64,000 nt of DNA from contig BPGX01000002.1 in the NCBI GenBank assembly GCA_026003255.1, forward strand, positions 124,001-188,000, read 5' to 3'. This stretch comes from Bacteroidia bacterium (GTDB lineage Bacteria > Bacteroidota > Bacteroidia > B-17B0 > Aurantibacillaceae). Below are positions 45,014 to 55,000 of this stretch, piece after piece; the stretch's first letter is position 1; each line of letters starts with the position of its first letter. The notes under the pieces were generated by a model. That model searched no databases. It was given only the letters and a program-made list of their open reading frames with translations, and was not told where the DNA came from. A program made the position numbers and the translations under genes.

Positions 45014-45865
45014 TTAAAGATAAAGGTCAGAGTATTGCAATCTTAAATAATAAGATACCGATGCCCATGCACTTAATGCTGCAATTAAAATGCCTGAAAA
45101 TAACACGGATGCAAACGTAACCAGCCACATTCCTGTATTCTGAAGGACGCTGATTTGCGGGATATATTCTATGCTAATGTACCACAATGCCACAATCATT
45201 AACGAACTTACCAATGAAGCAATTAGCCCTTGAAGCACACTTTTCACTATAAACGGCTTACCAATAAAAAACTTTGTAGCGCCTACTAAATACATGGTGC
45301 GAATTAAAAACCTTTGAGAATAAATAGTTAAGCGAATCGTGTTATTTATCAGTGCTACTGCTACAACTAACAATAGTATCGCAAATAATGATAAATACAT
45401 AATGATGATTCTGGTGTTTTTATTGATTTTATCAATTAAGTTTTTTTGATAGGTAATTTCTTTAATGTAAGGATTATCTGATAAAGTTCTTTCAATTTTT
45501 TGCAAACTATCATTATTGGCATAATCGGCATTTAATTTTATTTCTATCATGGAAGACAAAGGATTGTACCCTAAAAATGAAATAAAATCTTCACCTAAAT
45601 CTTTTTTCAATTGGTCAGCGGCACTTTCTTTTGAAATATATTTAATTTCTTTTGTAAAAGGCATCTGAGCTAATTCATTTTGTAAAGCATTCAAATTATT
45701 TTCCGGAATACTATCTTTCAAATAAATCTGAAAACCAATGTTTTCTTTCACGTAAAGAGTTAATTTCTGTGCATTGTACAATACCATTGAGGTAATACCT
45801 AACATGAACAATACTAAAGACAAACTAATAATTACGGTAATAGAAGATGGATTAAAGTGTTTCAT
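45014..45865 (-). CDS. ftsX: Cell division permease-like protein FtsX
   Basis: FtsX, with the ATPase FtsE, links the cytokinetic ring to peptidoglycan hydrolases. The 283-residue protein has an N-terminal membrane helix (about 10-32), a periplasmic loop (FTKEIKYISKESAADQLKKDLGEDFISFLGYNPL, about 70-105) and three C-terminal helices with TIRLTIYSQRFLIRTMYLVGAT, the usual FtsX/MacB signature. No ftsE is adjacent, as in many Bacteroidota. It begins 3 nt after metF. Confidence 0.92.
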   Translation of the reverse strand: MKHFNPSSITVIISLSLVLFMLGITSMVLYNAQKLTLYVKENIGFQIYLKDSIPENNLNALQNELAQMPFTKEIKYISKESAADQLKKDLGEDFISFLGYNPLSSMIEIKLNADYANNDSLQKIERTLSDNPYIKEITYQKNLIDKINKNTRIIIMYLSLFAILLLVVAVALINNTIRLTIYSQRFLIRTMYLVGATKFFIGKPFIVKSVLQGLIASLVSSLMIVALWYISIEYIPQISVLQNTGMWLVTFASVLFSGILIAALSAWASVSYYLRLQYSDLYL

Positions 45866-45868
45866 GCA

Positions 45869-46822
45869 TCAAAAAATTTGTTGGGCTACAGATCGCGTTG
45901 TTTCAGGATTTCCCATGGTATAAAAGTGTAAACAAGGCACATTTGCTTTCATCAATTCTTTGCATTGTTGTACACACCATTCAATACCAACCTGTTTCAC
46001 TTCTTCATCTGTCTTGCATTTATTAACTTCCTGATACAATTCATAAGGTATTTCTACATTAAAGATTTTAGGAATGGTGAGTAATTGTTTTTTTGAAGTA
46101 AGTATTTTAATGCCCGGAATAATCGGAACATTTATTTCTAATTCTTTACATTTTTCTACAAATTCAAAGTACTTTTTGTTATTATAAAACATTTGTGTTA
46201 CGATATAATGAGCACCGGCTTCAATTTTTTGCTTTAAGTGTAATAAATCGGATTGAAGATTAGGTGCTTCAAAATGTTTTTCCGGATAGCCCGCTACACC
46301 AATGCAAAAATCAGTGGGCTCCGTATCTTTCATTTCTTCATCCAGATAAATTCCTTTGTTCATAGCGGCAATTTGCTTCACTAAATCAATGGCATAAGCA
46401 TGTCCGCCGGGTTCAGGTACAAAATAAGGTTCTGATTTAATACTATCCCCCCGAAGGGCTAATACGTTTTGAATGCCCAGAAAATGCAGGTCTATCAAAG
46501 CGTTTTCAGTTTCTTCTTTGTTAAATCCACCACAAATAATATGCGGAACGGCTTCTATGTTGTATTTGTACATTAATGCCGCACAAATTCCAACAGTACC
46601 CGGTCTTTTACGAACGCTGACTTTTTCAAGATAACCGCCGGGTCTTTTTTTATAGACATATTCTTCTCTATGATACGTTACATCAATAAATGCAGGTTTA
46701 AATTCCAATAATGGGTCTATGCTGTTGTATATACTTTGAATGCCTTTCCCTTTTAAGGGTGGCAGTATTTCAATTGAAAATAACGTTTTATTAGATTTCT
46801 GAATAATGTCAATCAACTTCAT
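45869..46822 (-). CDS. metF: 5,10-methylenetetrahydrofolate reductase
   Basis: MetF makes 5-methyl-THF for methionine synthesis. This 317-residue protein has SIEILPPLKGKGIQSIYNSI at the start (catalytic Glu in FSIEILPP), VPHIICGGFNKEE, FLGIQNVLALRGDS, FCIGVAGYPEKHFEAPN and AGAHYIVTQMFYNNKKYFEFVE, all characteristic of the FAD-binding TIM barrel. It is 14 nt after the NifU-domain gene and 3 nt before ftsX. Confidence 0.95.
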   Translation of the reverse strand: MKLIDIIQKSNKTLFSIEILPPLKGKGIQSIYNSIDPLLEFKPAFIDVTYHREEYVYKKRPGGYLEKVSVRKRPGTVGICAALMYKYNIEAVPHIICGGFNKEETENALIDLHFLGIQNVLALRGDSIKSEPYFVPEPGGHAYAIDLVKQIAAMNKGIYLDEEMKDTEPTDFCIGVAGYPEKHFEAPNLQSDLLHLKQKIEAGAHYIVTQMFYNNKKYFEFVEKCKELEINVPIIPGIKILTSKKQLLTIPKIFNVEIPYELYQEVNKCKTDEEVKQVGIEWCVQQCKELMKANVPCLHFYTMGNPETTRSVAQQIF

Positions 46823-46836
46823 ACCGTGTCAAAAAT

Positions 46837-47076
46837 TTAATGAACGATTTGAATTTCTTTTACTTCGGGTACACGATTTTTTATTACTTCTTCAATAGCT
46901 GCTTTGAAGGTGTAGTATTGCATTTCACAAGTTCTGCAAGTGCCTAAAAAACGAATCTTAATAATATTGTTGGAATATTCTACCAATTCTACTCCGCCAT
47001 TATCTGCTTGCAAATAGGGTTGAATTTCATTCAAAGCATTTCGAATTTTTTCTGTTATGTCTGATTTTTCAGCCAT
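46837..47076 (-). CDS. NifU C-terminal domain protein (iron-sulfur scaffold)
   Basis: 79 residues from the ATG at 47076 (the upstream TTG at 47091 is less likely, because the ATG sits 20 nt from a perfect promoter element). The whole protein is one NifU-like (NFU) domain: YLQADNGGVELVEYSN, then GTCRTCEMQYYTFKAAIEEVI with the CxxC cluster-binding pair and VPEVKEIQIVH. Such proteins carry Fe-S clusters to target enzymes. It heads the nifU-metF-ftsX group. Confidence 0.92.
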   Translation of the reverse strand: MAEKSDITEKIRNALNEIQPYLQADNGGVELVEYSNNIIKIRFLGTCRTCEMQYYTFKAAIEEVIKNRVPEVKEIQIVH

Positions 47077-47096
47077 TTTCTGTTCATTCAAAGTGG

Positions 47097-47104
47097 CAAA
47101 TATA
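47097..47104 (-). promoter_or_regulatory. Bacteroidota -7 promoter element TATATTTG before the NifU-domain gene
   Basis: Exact TAnnTTTG match on the minus strand, 20 nt before the ATG at 47076. It probably drives the nifU-metF-ftsX unit. Confidence 0.6.
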
Positions 47105-47236
47105 CAATTTAATTTTACTTCAATTTATCCCAAATTATGTAATAGAAATTAACATGATTGGACACATTACATCATTGCAGTGATATTTAAGTATAAATGT
47201 TTTTCAGCAATTTGGTTTTAAACATTTGATTTTTTG

Positions 47237-47344
47237 AACCATAAAGAAAAAAGTTTTTTCACAAAGAACACTACGAATTTATCGTTTACAAAATATAACG
47301 GAGCTTTGCGGACTCTGTTTATTTCTTTCGTGTTCATTGTGGTT
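47237..47344. repeat. Intergenic element with imperfect terminal inverted repeats
   Basis: The arms AACCATAAAGAA (47237-47248) and TTCATTGTGGTT (47333-47344) are imperfectly complementary (10 of 12 pairs), and enclose CACAAAGAACAC and GGAGCTTTGCGGACTCTG text typical of small mobile-like repeats in Bacteroidota. Together with the promoter at 47097-47104 it accounts for the gap of 354 nt between the kinase gene end and the NifU-domain gene start; no gene is visible there. No second copy lies in this window. Confidence 0.45.
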
Positions 47345-47430
47345 AAAGACATAAAAGGGGGATTTTATATGAACTTCATGATATATTAATCCTATACTAG
47401 GTTTATGGAATATTAATGCCATTTTTTGAA

Positions 47431-48027
47431 TTACAAAAATATCGTTTTATCAATCGTATCAATTACTTCATCCAGAAGTGTATTGTAAGTTTTTAATGTG
47501 AATGAGTGAAAAGGGAAATTAAGTTGAATAATATGTTTTTGATAAGTGTTGTATAAATTTTGAAGATAGGATAATGATATTTTTTCTTCCATTGGTCTAC
47601 TTCTCTGACGAATGTTTTGCAGGGCATTATCGGGCTTTACATCTAAAAAGATTAATAAATCCGGTTGAATGCTCAGGGCTTTTTCTAAACTTAAAAAATG
47701 TTTTTTAAAAAGTTGAAAATGATTCTTGGGCAGGTTGTTTTCAGCAAACCAAAGACATTTCTTGAAACAATAATCTGCAATGATGATTTCATCGTTTGAT
47801 GTTTGAATGTGTTCATGTATTTGATGAAAACGGTCAATTAAAAAACTATACTCTACTAAAAAATTGTAATTGTCCGGTTCCTGATAAAATAATTCTAATA
47901 ATTTGTTTTCTTCAAATCTTTCTTTTAATAAACTCACTTTATATTTTGGGCAATAATAATGATACAATTGTTCTGCGAGTGTAGTTTTTCCACTGCCGAT
48001 AATCCCTTCAATACATACATATTTCAT
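47431..48027 (-). CDS. Deoxynucleoside kinase
   Basis: 198 residues. A P-loop CIEGIIGSGKTTLAEQLYHYY (GxxGxGKT) opens the protein, and YSFLIDRFHQIHEHI, IIADYCFKKCLWFAE and PDLLIFLDVKPDNALQNIRQRSRPME (LID region) are typical of the dGK/dCK family that phosphorylates deoxynucleosides. The start overlaps the folK stop by 20 nt. Pairing with folK, with sppA divergent, is a common Bacteroidota layout. Confidence 0.92.
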   Translation of the reverse strand: MKYVCIEGIIGSGKTTLAEQLYHYYCPKYKVSLLKERFEENKLLELFYQEPDNYNFLVEYSFLIDRFHQIHEHIQTSNDEIIIADYCFKKCLWFAENNLPKNHFQLFKKHFLSLEKALSIQPDLLIFLDVKPDNALQNIRQRSRPMEEKISLSYLQNLYNTYQKHIIQLNFPFHSFTLKTYNTLLDEVIDTIDKTIFL

Positions 48028-48487
48028 TGTGCAATAAATTTTGAATAGATGTTTTTAATACAGGATGTTGTACATTGCTTGCAATTTCTGCCAAAGGTGA
48101 AAGTACAAATTTTCGTTGATGTAAATGTGGATGCGGAATAATAAGATGTTCAGACGTTATGATGGCATCGTTGAATAATAAAATATCAATGTCAATTGTT
48201 CTCGATTGGTATTCTGTATTTCTCGTATAGGATTTGTTACGCCCTAATGTTTTTTCTATTTCAAAGATAGTGTTCAGTATTTCTTCTGCTGATAAATTTG
48301 TTTTTGTATGTATGCACAAATTATAAAAAAACGGCGTATTTGCAGGCATATTCCAGGGTTCCGTTTGATGTACAGAAGACATTTGTACGATTTTTCCAAT
48401 CTTGTTTTCTATTTGATTTAAAGCGCTATAAATGTAAAATAATCGTGGATAGATATTGCTGCCAATTCCTAAATATACATTGTTCAT
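48008..48487 (-). CDS. folK: 2-amino-4-hydroxy-6-hydroxymethyldihydropteridine pyrophosphokinase
   Basis: FolK transfers pyrophosphate to 6-hydroxymethyldihydropterin in folate synthesis. I chose the ATG at 48487 (159 residues), since MNNVYLGIGSNIYPRLF is the family start; the 34 codons before it are not family-like. Other motifs: SSVHQTEPWNMPANTPFFYNLC, RNTEYQSRTIDIDILLFND and IPHPHLHQRKFVLSPLAEI. It overlaps the kinase gene by 20 nt. Confidence 0.94.
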   Translation of the reverse strand: MNNVYLGIGSNIYPRLFYIYSALNQIENKIGKIVQMSSVHQTEPWNMPANTPFFYNLCIHTKTNLSAEEILNTIFEIEKTLGRNKSYTRNTEYQSRTIDIDILLFNDAIITSEHLIIPHPHLHQRKFVLSPLAEIASNVQHPVLKTSIQNLLHNEICMY

Positions 48488-48570
48488 AAAAAAGTAGATA
48501 AATTTTGAAAGGTAAAAGTACAAAAGGTATATTTCTCCTATAAATCTTTTTTTGAATAAACCAGAAACAT

Positions 48571-48670
48571 AATGGAACACGGATGCCACAGATTGAATTA
48601 GATTACCACAGATTATTTTTTAAGGTTTTTATCCGCTGGTGTGTTATTTGAAGAATTTCATGTACATTTG
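48571..48670 (+). repeat. Dispersed intergenic repeat, copy C
   Basis: The most complete copy: AATGGAACACGGAT, GCCACAGATTGAATTAGATT, ACCACAGATTATTTTTTAAG, GTTTTTATCCGCTGG, GTGTTATTTGAAGAATTTCATG and then the promoter TACATTTG. Copy A at 3324-3424 matches nearly base for base over its second half. Confidence 0.75.
48663..48670 (+). promoter_or_regulatory. Bacteroidota -7 promoter element TACATTTG before sppA
   Basis: Exact TAnnTTTG match, 19 nt before the ATG of sppA, at the end of dispersed repeat copy C. Confidence 0.6.
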
Positions 48671-48689
48671 AAGCATTAAAATTAAATGT

Positions 48690-50495
48690 ATGAAACAATT
48701 TTTTGGCGGATGTTTAGGCGCATTCTTTGGGGTTGTTGTTGGGTTCATTATTTTAGCCATTGTACTATTCGCAGCCATTACAAAATCTGTAACAGATGCT
48801 ATTGATAGCAAGCAAGTAAAAGTAGAATCAAAAGAAAGTATTGAAAAAAATGCTGTATTGAAATTAGAATTAAAAGGAGAAATTAAAGACGTAGCCCGTA
48901 AAGATGTTTGGAATTTTAATTTCAGAGAGTTATTGGACGACAAAGACCTTGTTTTATCTCAAATGGTTCGCACCATTGAAGTAGCCGCTAAAGACGAGAA
49001 TATCAGAGGACTTTATATTCGTATTTATCCTTTTTCTGCTTCTGTTTCACAACTAGAAGAGTTGCGTAAAGCATTGCAAACATTTAAGAAATCAGGTAAG
49101 TGGATTTATGTGTATGCGGATAATTATTTTCAGGGGGATTATTATTTAGCGAGTGTAGCCGATAAAATTATATTAAATCCACAGGGACATTTGATGTGGA
49201 AAGGATTAGCGTCTCAAATTTCATTTTTCAAAAAGATGTTAGAAAAATTAGACATTCAGGTGCAAATTTTCCGACATGGTAAGTTTAAGAGTGCTGTTGA
49301 GCCATTTATGTTGGATAAAATGAGTGAAGAAAATCGTCAGCAAATGAGGAGTATATTGAATTCTGTGTGGGGTGAAATGTTAGAAAAAATTTCTGAGAGT
49401 CGTCATATTTCAAAAGAAAAACTGCATCAATTAGCCAATGAATTAGCCATTAAAGATGCAGAATCGGCATTACAAAATAAGTTTATTGATGTAATTGCCG
49501 ATGAACAAAACATTGAAAAAACGCTACAAAAATTAGTGAATTCTGAAGATAATAAGAATTTTGTTGTGAATTATCACAAATATAAAAAGAAAGCAAATGA
49601 AAAATATGATGAGGACAATGCCAATAAAATTGCTGTAATTTATGCCGGTGGTCAAATTATTGACTACATTGATGGGACTGATGATGAGGTGATTGTGCCT
49701 TCAAAATTTTTGAAGTTAATTGATAAAGTGAAAGAAGATAAAAAAGTGAAAGCGGTTGTCATTCGTGTGAATTCGCCGGGGGGAAGTGCCTTTGCGAGTG
49801 AAACAATCTGGCAAGCGATTGAAAAGTTGAAAAAGAAAAAGCCCGTGATAGTTTCCTTCGGGGAAGTGGCAGCAAGTGGGGGATATTATATCAGTTGTGG
49901 TGCAGATTACATTTTTACTGACCATAATACGATTACAGGTTCTATTGGTGTGTTTGGAATGTTGCCCAATATTCAAAATCTTATGCAAAAAGATTTAGGA
50001 ATCTATGTAGATACTGTGAAAACTAATACTTATGCTGACTTTATGAGTGTGCAAAGACCTGTGCAACCGAGAGAATACGAAGTCATTATGCACAGCATTG
50101 AAAAAGTGTATGATACCTTTTTAGACAGAGTGAGTAAAGGAAGAAAATTAGATAAATCGTATGTTGATAATATTGGGCAAGGAAGAGTTTGGAGTGGAGC
50201 AGATGCTGTAAAACTTAAATTAGCTGATGAGATTGGCACATTGGAAGATGCCATTGCTTTTGCTGCTAAAAAAGTGAATTTAGAAAAATTTGATGTCGTA
50301 GAATATCCCAAAGCAAAAGATCCATTCCAGCAATTGATGGAAAGTTTTAATCAAGAGGAAGATGCTTTACAGGAAAAATGGATGAAAGCACAGTTAGGAA
50401 AAGAATATAAAAACGTTTGGATTTTAAAGCAAAGTTTGAAGCAACATCAACCGCAATATTTTACTTTATTGCCTTATGAGATTAGCTTTTTCTAA
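48690..50495 (+). CDS. sppA: Signal peptide peptidase SppA, 67K type
   Basis: SppA degrades leftover signal peptides in the membrane. This 601-residue protein has an N-terminal membrane helix (about 8-32) and two S49 domains in tandem. The catalytic Lys is expected in IFRHGKFKSAVEPFM (about residue 203) of the first half and the Ser in FGEVAASGGYYISCGADYI (about residue 395) of the second half, as in the E. coli enzyme. VIRVNSPGGSAFAS is a further S49 motif. The promoter is supplied by the end of repeat copy C. Two unknown genes follow closely. Confidence 0.95.
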   Translation: MKQFFGGCLGAFFGVVVGFIILAIVLFAAITKSVTDAIDSKQVKVESKESIEKNAVLKLELKGEIKDVARKDVWNFNFRELLDDKDLVLSQMVRTIEVAAKDENIRGLYIRIYPFSASVSQLEELRKALQTFKKSGKWIYVYADNYFQGDYYLASVADKIILNPQGHLMWKGLASQISFFKKMLEKLDIQVQIFRHGKFKSAVEPFMLDKMSEENRQQMRSILNSVWGEMLEKISESRHISKEKLHQLANELAIKDAESALQNKFIDVIADEQNIEKTLQKLVNSEDNKNFVVNYHKYKKKANEKYDEDNANKIAVIYAGGQIIDYIDGTDDEVIVPSKFLKLIDKVKEDKKVKAVVIRVNSPGGSAFASETIWQAIEKLKKKKPVIVSFGEVAASGGYYISCGADYIFTDHNTITGSIGVFGMLPNIQNLMQKDLGIYVDTVKTNTYADFMSVQRPVQPREYEVIMHSIEKVYDTFLDRVSKGRKLDKSYVDNIGQGRVWSGADAVKLKLADEIGTLEDAIAFAAKKVNLEKFDVVEYPKAKDPFQQLMESFNQEEDALQEKWMKAQLGKEYKNVWILKQSLKQHQPQYFTLLPYEISFF

Positions 50496-50510
50496 CTATC
50501 AAACGTTACA

Positions 50511-51011
50511 ATGAAGGACTATATTGAAATTCAAGTTCGTCCATTAAATAGTATAGAGGATTTAAGAAAAAATGCTTTTCTAATACTTACCGATATACAT
50601 ATTACTCCCCCGCATTGTTCTTTATTGCTGAATAACCAATGGTATAGCTTGAATTTTAATGAATGTAAAAACGGCATTCCAGCAGAGATATTATTGAAAT
50701 TAATTCAAACAAAAAATCAGCCCACTATTTTTCTTCAACTCACTTTTATTCCCAATGAAAAAATTACATCTATAATTTTCAATCAATATTCAAAAGTGGA
50801 TTTTCAAAATAATATAACCTGTATTTCTCCAATAAAAGAGATATTGGTAGCACACGATATCCAGATTTCTAAAAACACTTTGCTTTATGAAATGATAGAA
50901 TTGCTATATAAGATACAATTGATTAAAGAGGGTTACTCTCTTTTCTACACAGAAAAAAATTTTTGTTTAAAAACATATTCTAAAGAAGATTTAATGAGAA
51001 TCAAAATATGA
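50511..51011 (+). CDS. Unknown 166-residue protein
   Basis: 166 residues, not recognised. It looks cytoplasmic: no signal peptide or membrane helix. It starts with MKDYIEIQVRPLNSIEDLRK and holds alternating hydrophobic strands (PTIFLQLTFIPNEKITSIIF) and a likely C-terminal helix (LYEMIELLYKIQLI). It lies 15 nt after sppA and overlaps the next gene by 4 nt (ATGA), so all three are coupled. Confidence 0.7.
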   Translation: MKDYIEIQVRPLNSIEDLRKNAFLILTDIHITPPHCSLLLNNQWYSLNFNECKNGIPAEILLKLIQTKNQPTIFLQLTFIPNEKITSIIFNQYSKVDFQNNITCISPIKEILVAHDIQISKNTLLYEMIELLYKIQLIKEGYSLFYTEKNFCLKTYSKEDLMRIKI

Positions 51012-51661
51012 TTGAATCTGAAGTTATATCTATAAAACGCCTGTCACAAATTTCACTACTGAGAACAATCAGTTTTACAGCACTCGCATTTTTAGTAGTG
51101 CTATTTTACTTTTATCCCATTGATACTAATAGTAGTTTTGTTATACTCTTGTTGTTTGTAGTGATTTATACTATGATAAACATTAAGTATTTTCAGGAAC
51201 AGAAAAGAGTATGGCAGCATCTTCCGCGTTTTAGATTTATATCCTGGTATTTTATTTCATTTAGTATAATAGGGATAGTAGTTTTAATAGCATTTGCCAT
51301 TATTTCGTATGTTTTATTTGACAATTATTCTTTAATGTTTGTAGCTGGAAGTTTGGGAATAATAGAAATATGGAATTTGTATTGGATTTATTCAAAACGT
51401 TTACATTTTATTGCTGTAAAGCCCAATCACATTATGATTGCTAAAAAAAGAATACAATTTATCTTCCCAGAAAAAGTAAGCGAAATACATTACCGAAACG
51501 ATATATTGATTTTTAAGTTATCCAATGATAATACAATTTTTATTAATTTTCTTGAAATTGAAAATCCACAAGATTTAAAGATACAGTTAGCCGATTGGTT
51601 AGATAGATATTTACCTGAAAATAAAAGTATTATTGAGGAATTGAGAGTAAGTTCAAACTAA
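51008..51661 (+). CDS. Unknown membrane protein
   Basis: 217 residues, not recognised. Four hydrophobic segments lie at about 15-37, 38-56, 76-100 and 106-125, and a soluble C-terminal part has KPNHIMIAKKRIQFIFPEKV, IHYRNDILIFKLSN and PQDLKIQLADWLDRYLP. This layout (membrane helices plus a small PH-like C-terminal domain) recalls YcxB-type proteins, but the assignment is weak. It overlaps the previous gene by 4 nt. Confidence 0.7.
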   Translation: MIESEVISIKRLSQISLLRTISFTALAFLVVLFYFYPIDTNSSFVILLLFVVIYTMINIKYFQEQKRVWQHLPRFRFISWYFISFSIIGIVVLIAFAIISYVLFDNYSLMFVAGSLGIIEIWNLYWIYSKRLHFIAVKPNHIMIAKKRIQFIFPEKVSEIHYRNDILIFKLSNDNTIFINFLEIENPQDLKIQLADWLDRYLPENKSIIEELRVSSN

Positions 51662-51733
51662 TACAACTTATTCAATGGTAAATCCTCATATTTTCTCAAC
51701 AAAAAGTTATCAGCTAAATCTAACTTTTATTAC

Positions 51734-52054
51734 TCAAATTACCTTTTCTTCTTTAGCCAGTTGAATAATATATTGTTTGATTTTTTCGGATAAAGCATTG
51801 TCGGAAGTAGCACGTTCGTAAGTGTCACAAAACGTGAGAATGCTTTGTAACAAAAACTTTTTCATTTCATCAGTCGTCATTTCTTTTGTCCAGACGTCCA
51901 TTCGTAAGGTATTGTTTTCCTTGCCATCCCACAGAGCCAGCGCAATACTTTTGCATTCACCTTTTTCCATAATTTGTGGGGCTTCCCATTTGATGTTTTC
52001 AGGAACGTGTTTTTCGTCGGTTAAAACTTCAATAATAATTTTTTGACTATTCAT
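51734..52054 (-). CDS. gldC: Gliding motility protein GldC
   Basis: 106 residues. The pattern VPENIKWEAPQ, KSIALALWDGKENNTLRMDVWTKEMTTDEMKKFL and CDTYERATSDNALSEKI matches GldC, which in Flavobacterium is linked to gliding but is not strictly essential there. It starts 5 nt after the M1 peptidase gene stop, so it is the last gene of the TlpA-M1-gldC unit. Confidence 0.9.
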   Translation of the reverse strand: MNSQKIIIEVLTDEKHVPENIKWEAPQIMEKGECKSIALALWDGKENNTLRMDVWTKEMTTDEMKKFLLQSILTFCDTYERATSDNALSEKIKQYIIQLAKEEKVI

Positions 52055-52059
52055 ACTAC

Positions 52060-55000
52060 TTATTCTATTTTTTTAGTGGCTTCAAAGCGAGGATTGAAGC
52101 GGTGTATGTTGATGGAGAAACGAATACGGTGGTACCATTTGTCAAATCCGTTTAATAATAAATTATCTTCTAACTCTTTGCTCATGAGTATTGGAAAATA
52201 AATGTTGATAAAACTTGCAAGAGAATATTGAATACCAGCATCGTAATATGCTTGTGTTTTAGCAGGATTTGTATAATTTGGAAAATAAACCGGAAAATAA
52301 TCTCGTGTTACAACAAGGTCAGCAAATATTCTAAAACCTTTGAAAAAAGGAGAATATAGATTAATGGCACTCATCCAATCAATGCTATAACCCAGTGCTG
52401 TCCAGGTTTTGAGGTTACCTTCATTTTCTACAAATTGTTGTCTGTAAAAAATATCGCCTTCGTTTCTACCTAAATAGTAATAATCCATTAAATAATCTTG
52501 TGTATTGGAGTATCCGGAAGGACGAAAAGCATAAGGAGATTTTAAATAAAGTTCCTGATGGGATGTAAATGGTATAAGATTAATTCCATACAAAGGTTTG
52601 TTTATTTCTTTGCCACCAAAAAACTTGCCGGCAAAAATTCTATACTCCCAATATCTTTTAGGATGTGTATAAAGTTTTCCGGAAAAAGTTAAAGATGTTT
52701 TGAGAAAGAAATCGTTGTGTTGAAGTTTTAATTCTAATTTATGCGGTTGAATGATATGTGTGTTATCATAAGTGTAGGTATATTCATTCATCCAATTGTA
52801 AGTAGGATGTGAAGATGGTAGTAATGGACGTTGTAATTCTCTGTTAGAGAGTAAAACCGAACGAAGGGTGAGGTAATGATGTTTGCGGTTGGTTGGATTT
52901 TTTTGTTGGAATTGTATATTAACATAGGGTTCTAACTTAAAATACTGTTCGGCTGATTTTCTTATATTTGAATAAAAATACGAGTATGATTTTGAAGCAA
53001 TGCCTAGTTGAAGAATTTTAAATAATTTTTGTGGGAATAGGTTGAGATAAATATCTCCACTACCTACCAGAGTTTTACTATTAAAAGCATACATTGGTGC
53101 AATGAATCCCTCAATTTTTTTAGGGAAAAGACCATAGTTGTAAAATGCTAATCCAATCATTGAACCATCGTTTTTATTCCATCCGGTGATTGGAGAAAAG
53201 TGTAATTGGGTTTTATAGAAATTATCAGCTTTCCAGCCCAAATTAAGTTGTAAGGGTTCTATTTTTTTGAATAATCCTTTGGTGCGAATGGTATTATTTC
53301 TTCGATTCAGTTCTGGCATTATTTCATTATAGTCAATTCTAAAATAATCGGCGTTGAGTGGAGGAAAAGAAAATGTTTCTTTTTTATCAATGTTATTTTT
53401 CCAGATTTCTGCTACTACTTTATTGTCTTTAATGGCTTGAACGACCACAGGAGCGGTCATTTGTCCTTTATTTTTCAAAGTAATTTCATATACATTATTT
53501 TGATTTTTCTTGATACGACTGATTTTGTAATCTATTCTTTTATTCGTCATTGTGAGGTTTTCGATGAGTGGGATATTATCGCCCCCACCAAAATAATCTA
53601 ATAGTATTTTCAAATCTTGTGGATAGGGGTGTTTGAATTTAAATGTCTTAAAGTAAAAAGACATTGCTTCATCAAAAAGTTCTTCTCCAAAAAAGTTTTT
53701 TAAGTAATCTGTTGTAATAGCCGTTTTACAATAAACAATACCTGCATAATTTAATTCAGTGTATTTTGTAGATTGTTGAAGGATTGGTAAATCGGCATTA
53801 TGAGATGCTAAAATTAAATAAGCCCATTCGTAATACTTTCGCTGAGGTAAATGATTAATGCCTAACACATCTTTTTTATCATTATTAAGTCCAATCATTT
53901 CAGCAAGTTTAAAATCGGGATATTTTTTTGACAAATAGCGCATTTCGTAAAATGAATTGAGACCTTCATCCATTGCCGGGAAATCTCTTTCATTGGTTCC
54001 TAAAATCCCATAAAACCAATTATGTCCTACTTCGTGAACAATGGTTTCTTCTAATTGTTTTGGAGAAAAAGATTGGTTGATAAGAGTAATGGTTGGATAT
54101 TCCATCCCGCCGCCAGCAGCCGTTGAACCATCTACTGCACTGACATTATTGTAAGGATAATCACCAACAAAATAGGAATAAAACAAAGTTGCTTCATTGA
54201 TATATTCAAGAGCGTCTTTCCATAAATTTAAATTGGCTGGTGTAAAATATAACCAGGTTTTAACTTTTTTATTACTGTCAAATAATTGTATTTCATCGTT
54301 CAGGATAAGAAAACGTTTGTCAGCAAACCATGCAAAATCATGTATATTGCTTTCAACAAAACGAACAGTTTTGTATGTCTTACTGCTTTCGGGAAATTGG
54401 TTACTAATTGTTGTATCTTTTTTTTCAATCAATCGTTTTGTAAGTTCAACTCTTCTTTGAATAAACTGATTTTCTTTTTCGTCCGCTATTCTATTACCAG
54501 CAGCTGCCACAACATAATTTTCAGGAACAGTGATACTTACATCAAAATTTCCGTATTCGCTGTAAAATTCTCCGTTATGCAAATAAGGCATGGGATGCCA
54601 GCCATATCTATCATATACTGCTGGTTTGGGATACCATTGTGTGATGTAGTAAGCGTTCCCAGAATGACCTAATCTGGAAAAACGAGCATCGGGTATTTTG
54701 ACATAAAAGGGAGTGGTTATTTTAATGGATTGATGAGGCAATAATGGTTCATTTAAGTAAACAATAGCAATATCAATTGTATCGTTATCTATTTTCCACT
54801 GGCAGGGATCTCCATTGATAAGAAAATTTAAACTGTCTATAAAACCTCTTTCTTCTGGTTTTGAAAAATAAAAGGACTTTTCACCTAATTGCAGAAACTG
54901 TTTGGCCAAACAGGTTTGATTGTTTTTATATGCATTTGGCCAGAGATGAAAATAAATATAATGGAGCGAATTGGGAGAATTATTAATGTATTCAATTTCT

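Noticed and set aside
48488..48589. N-terminal extension of folK to 48589
   Set aside because: FolK starts with the NVYLGIGSN strand right after the ATG at 48487; the upstream codons overlap repeat copy C on the other strand.
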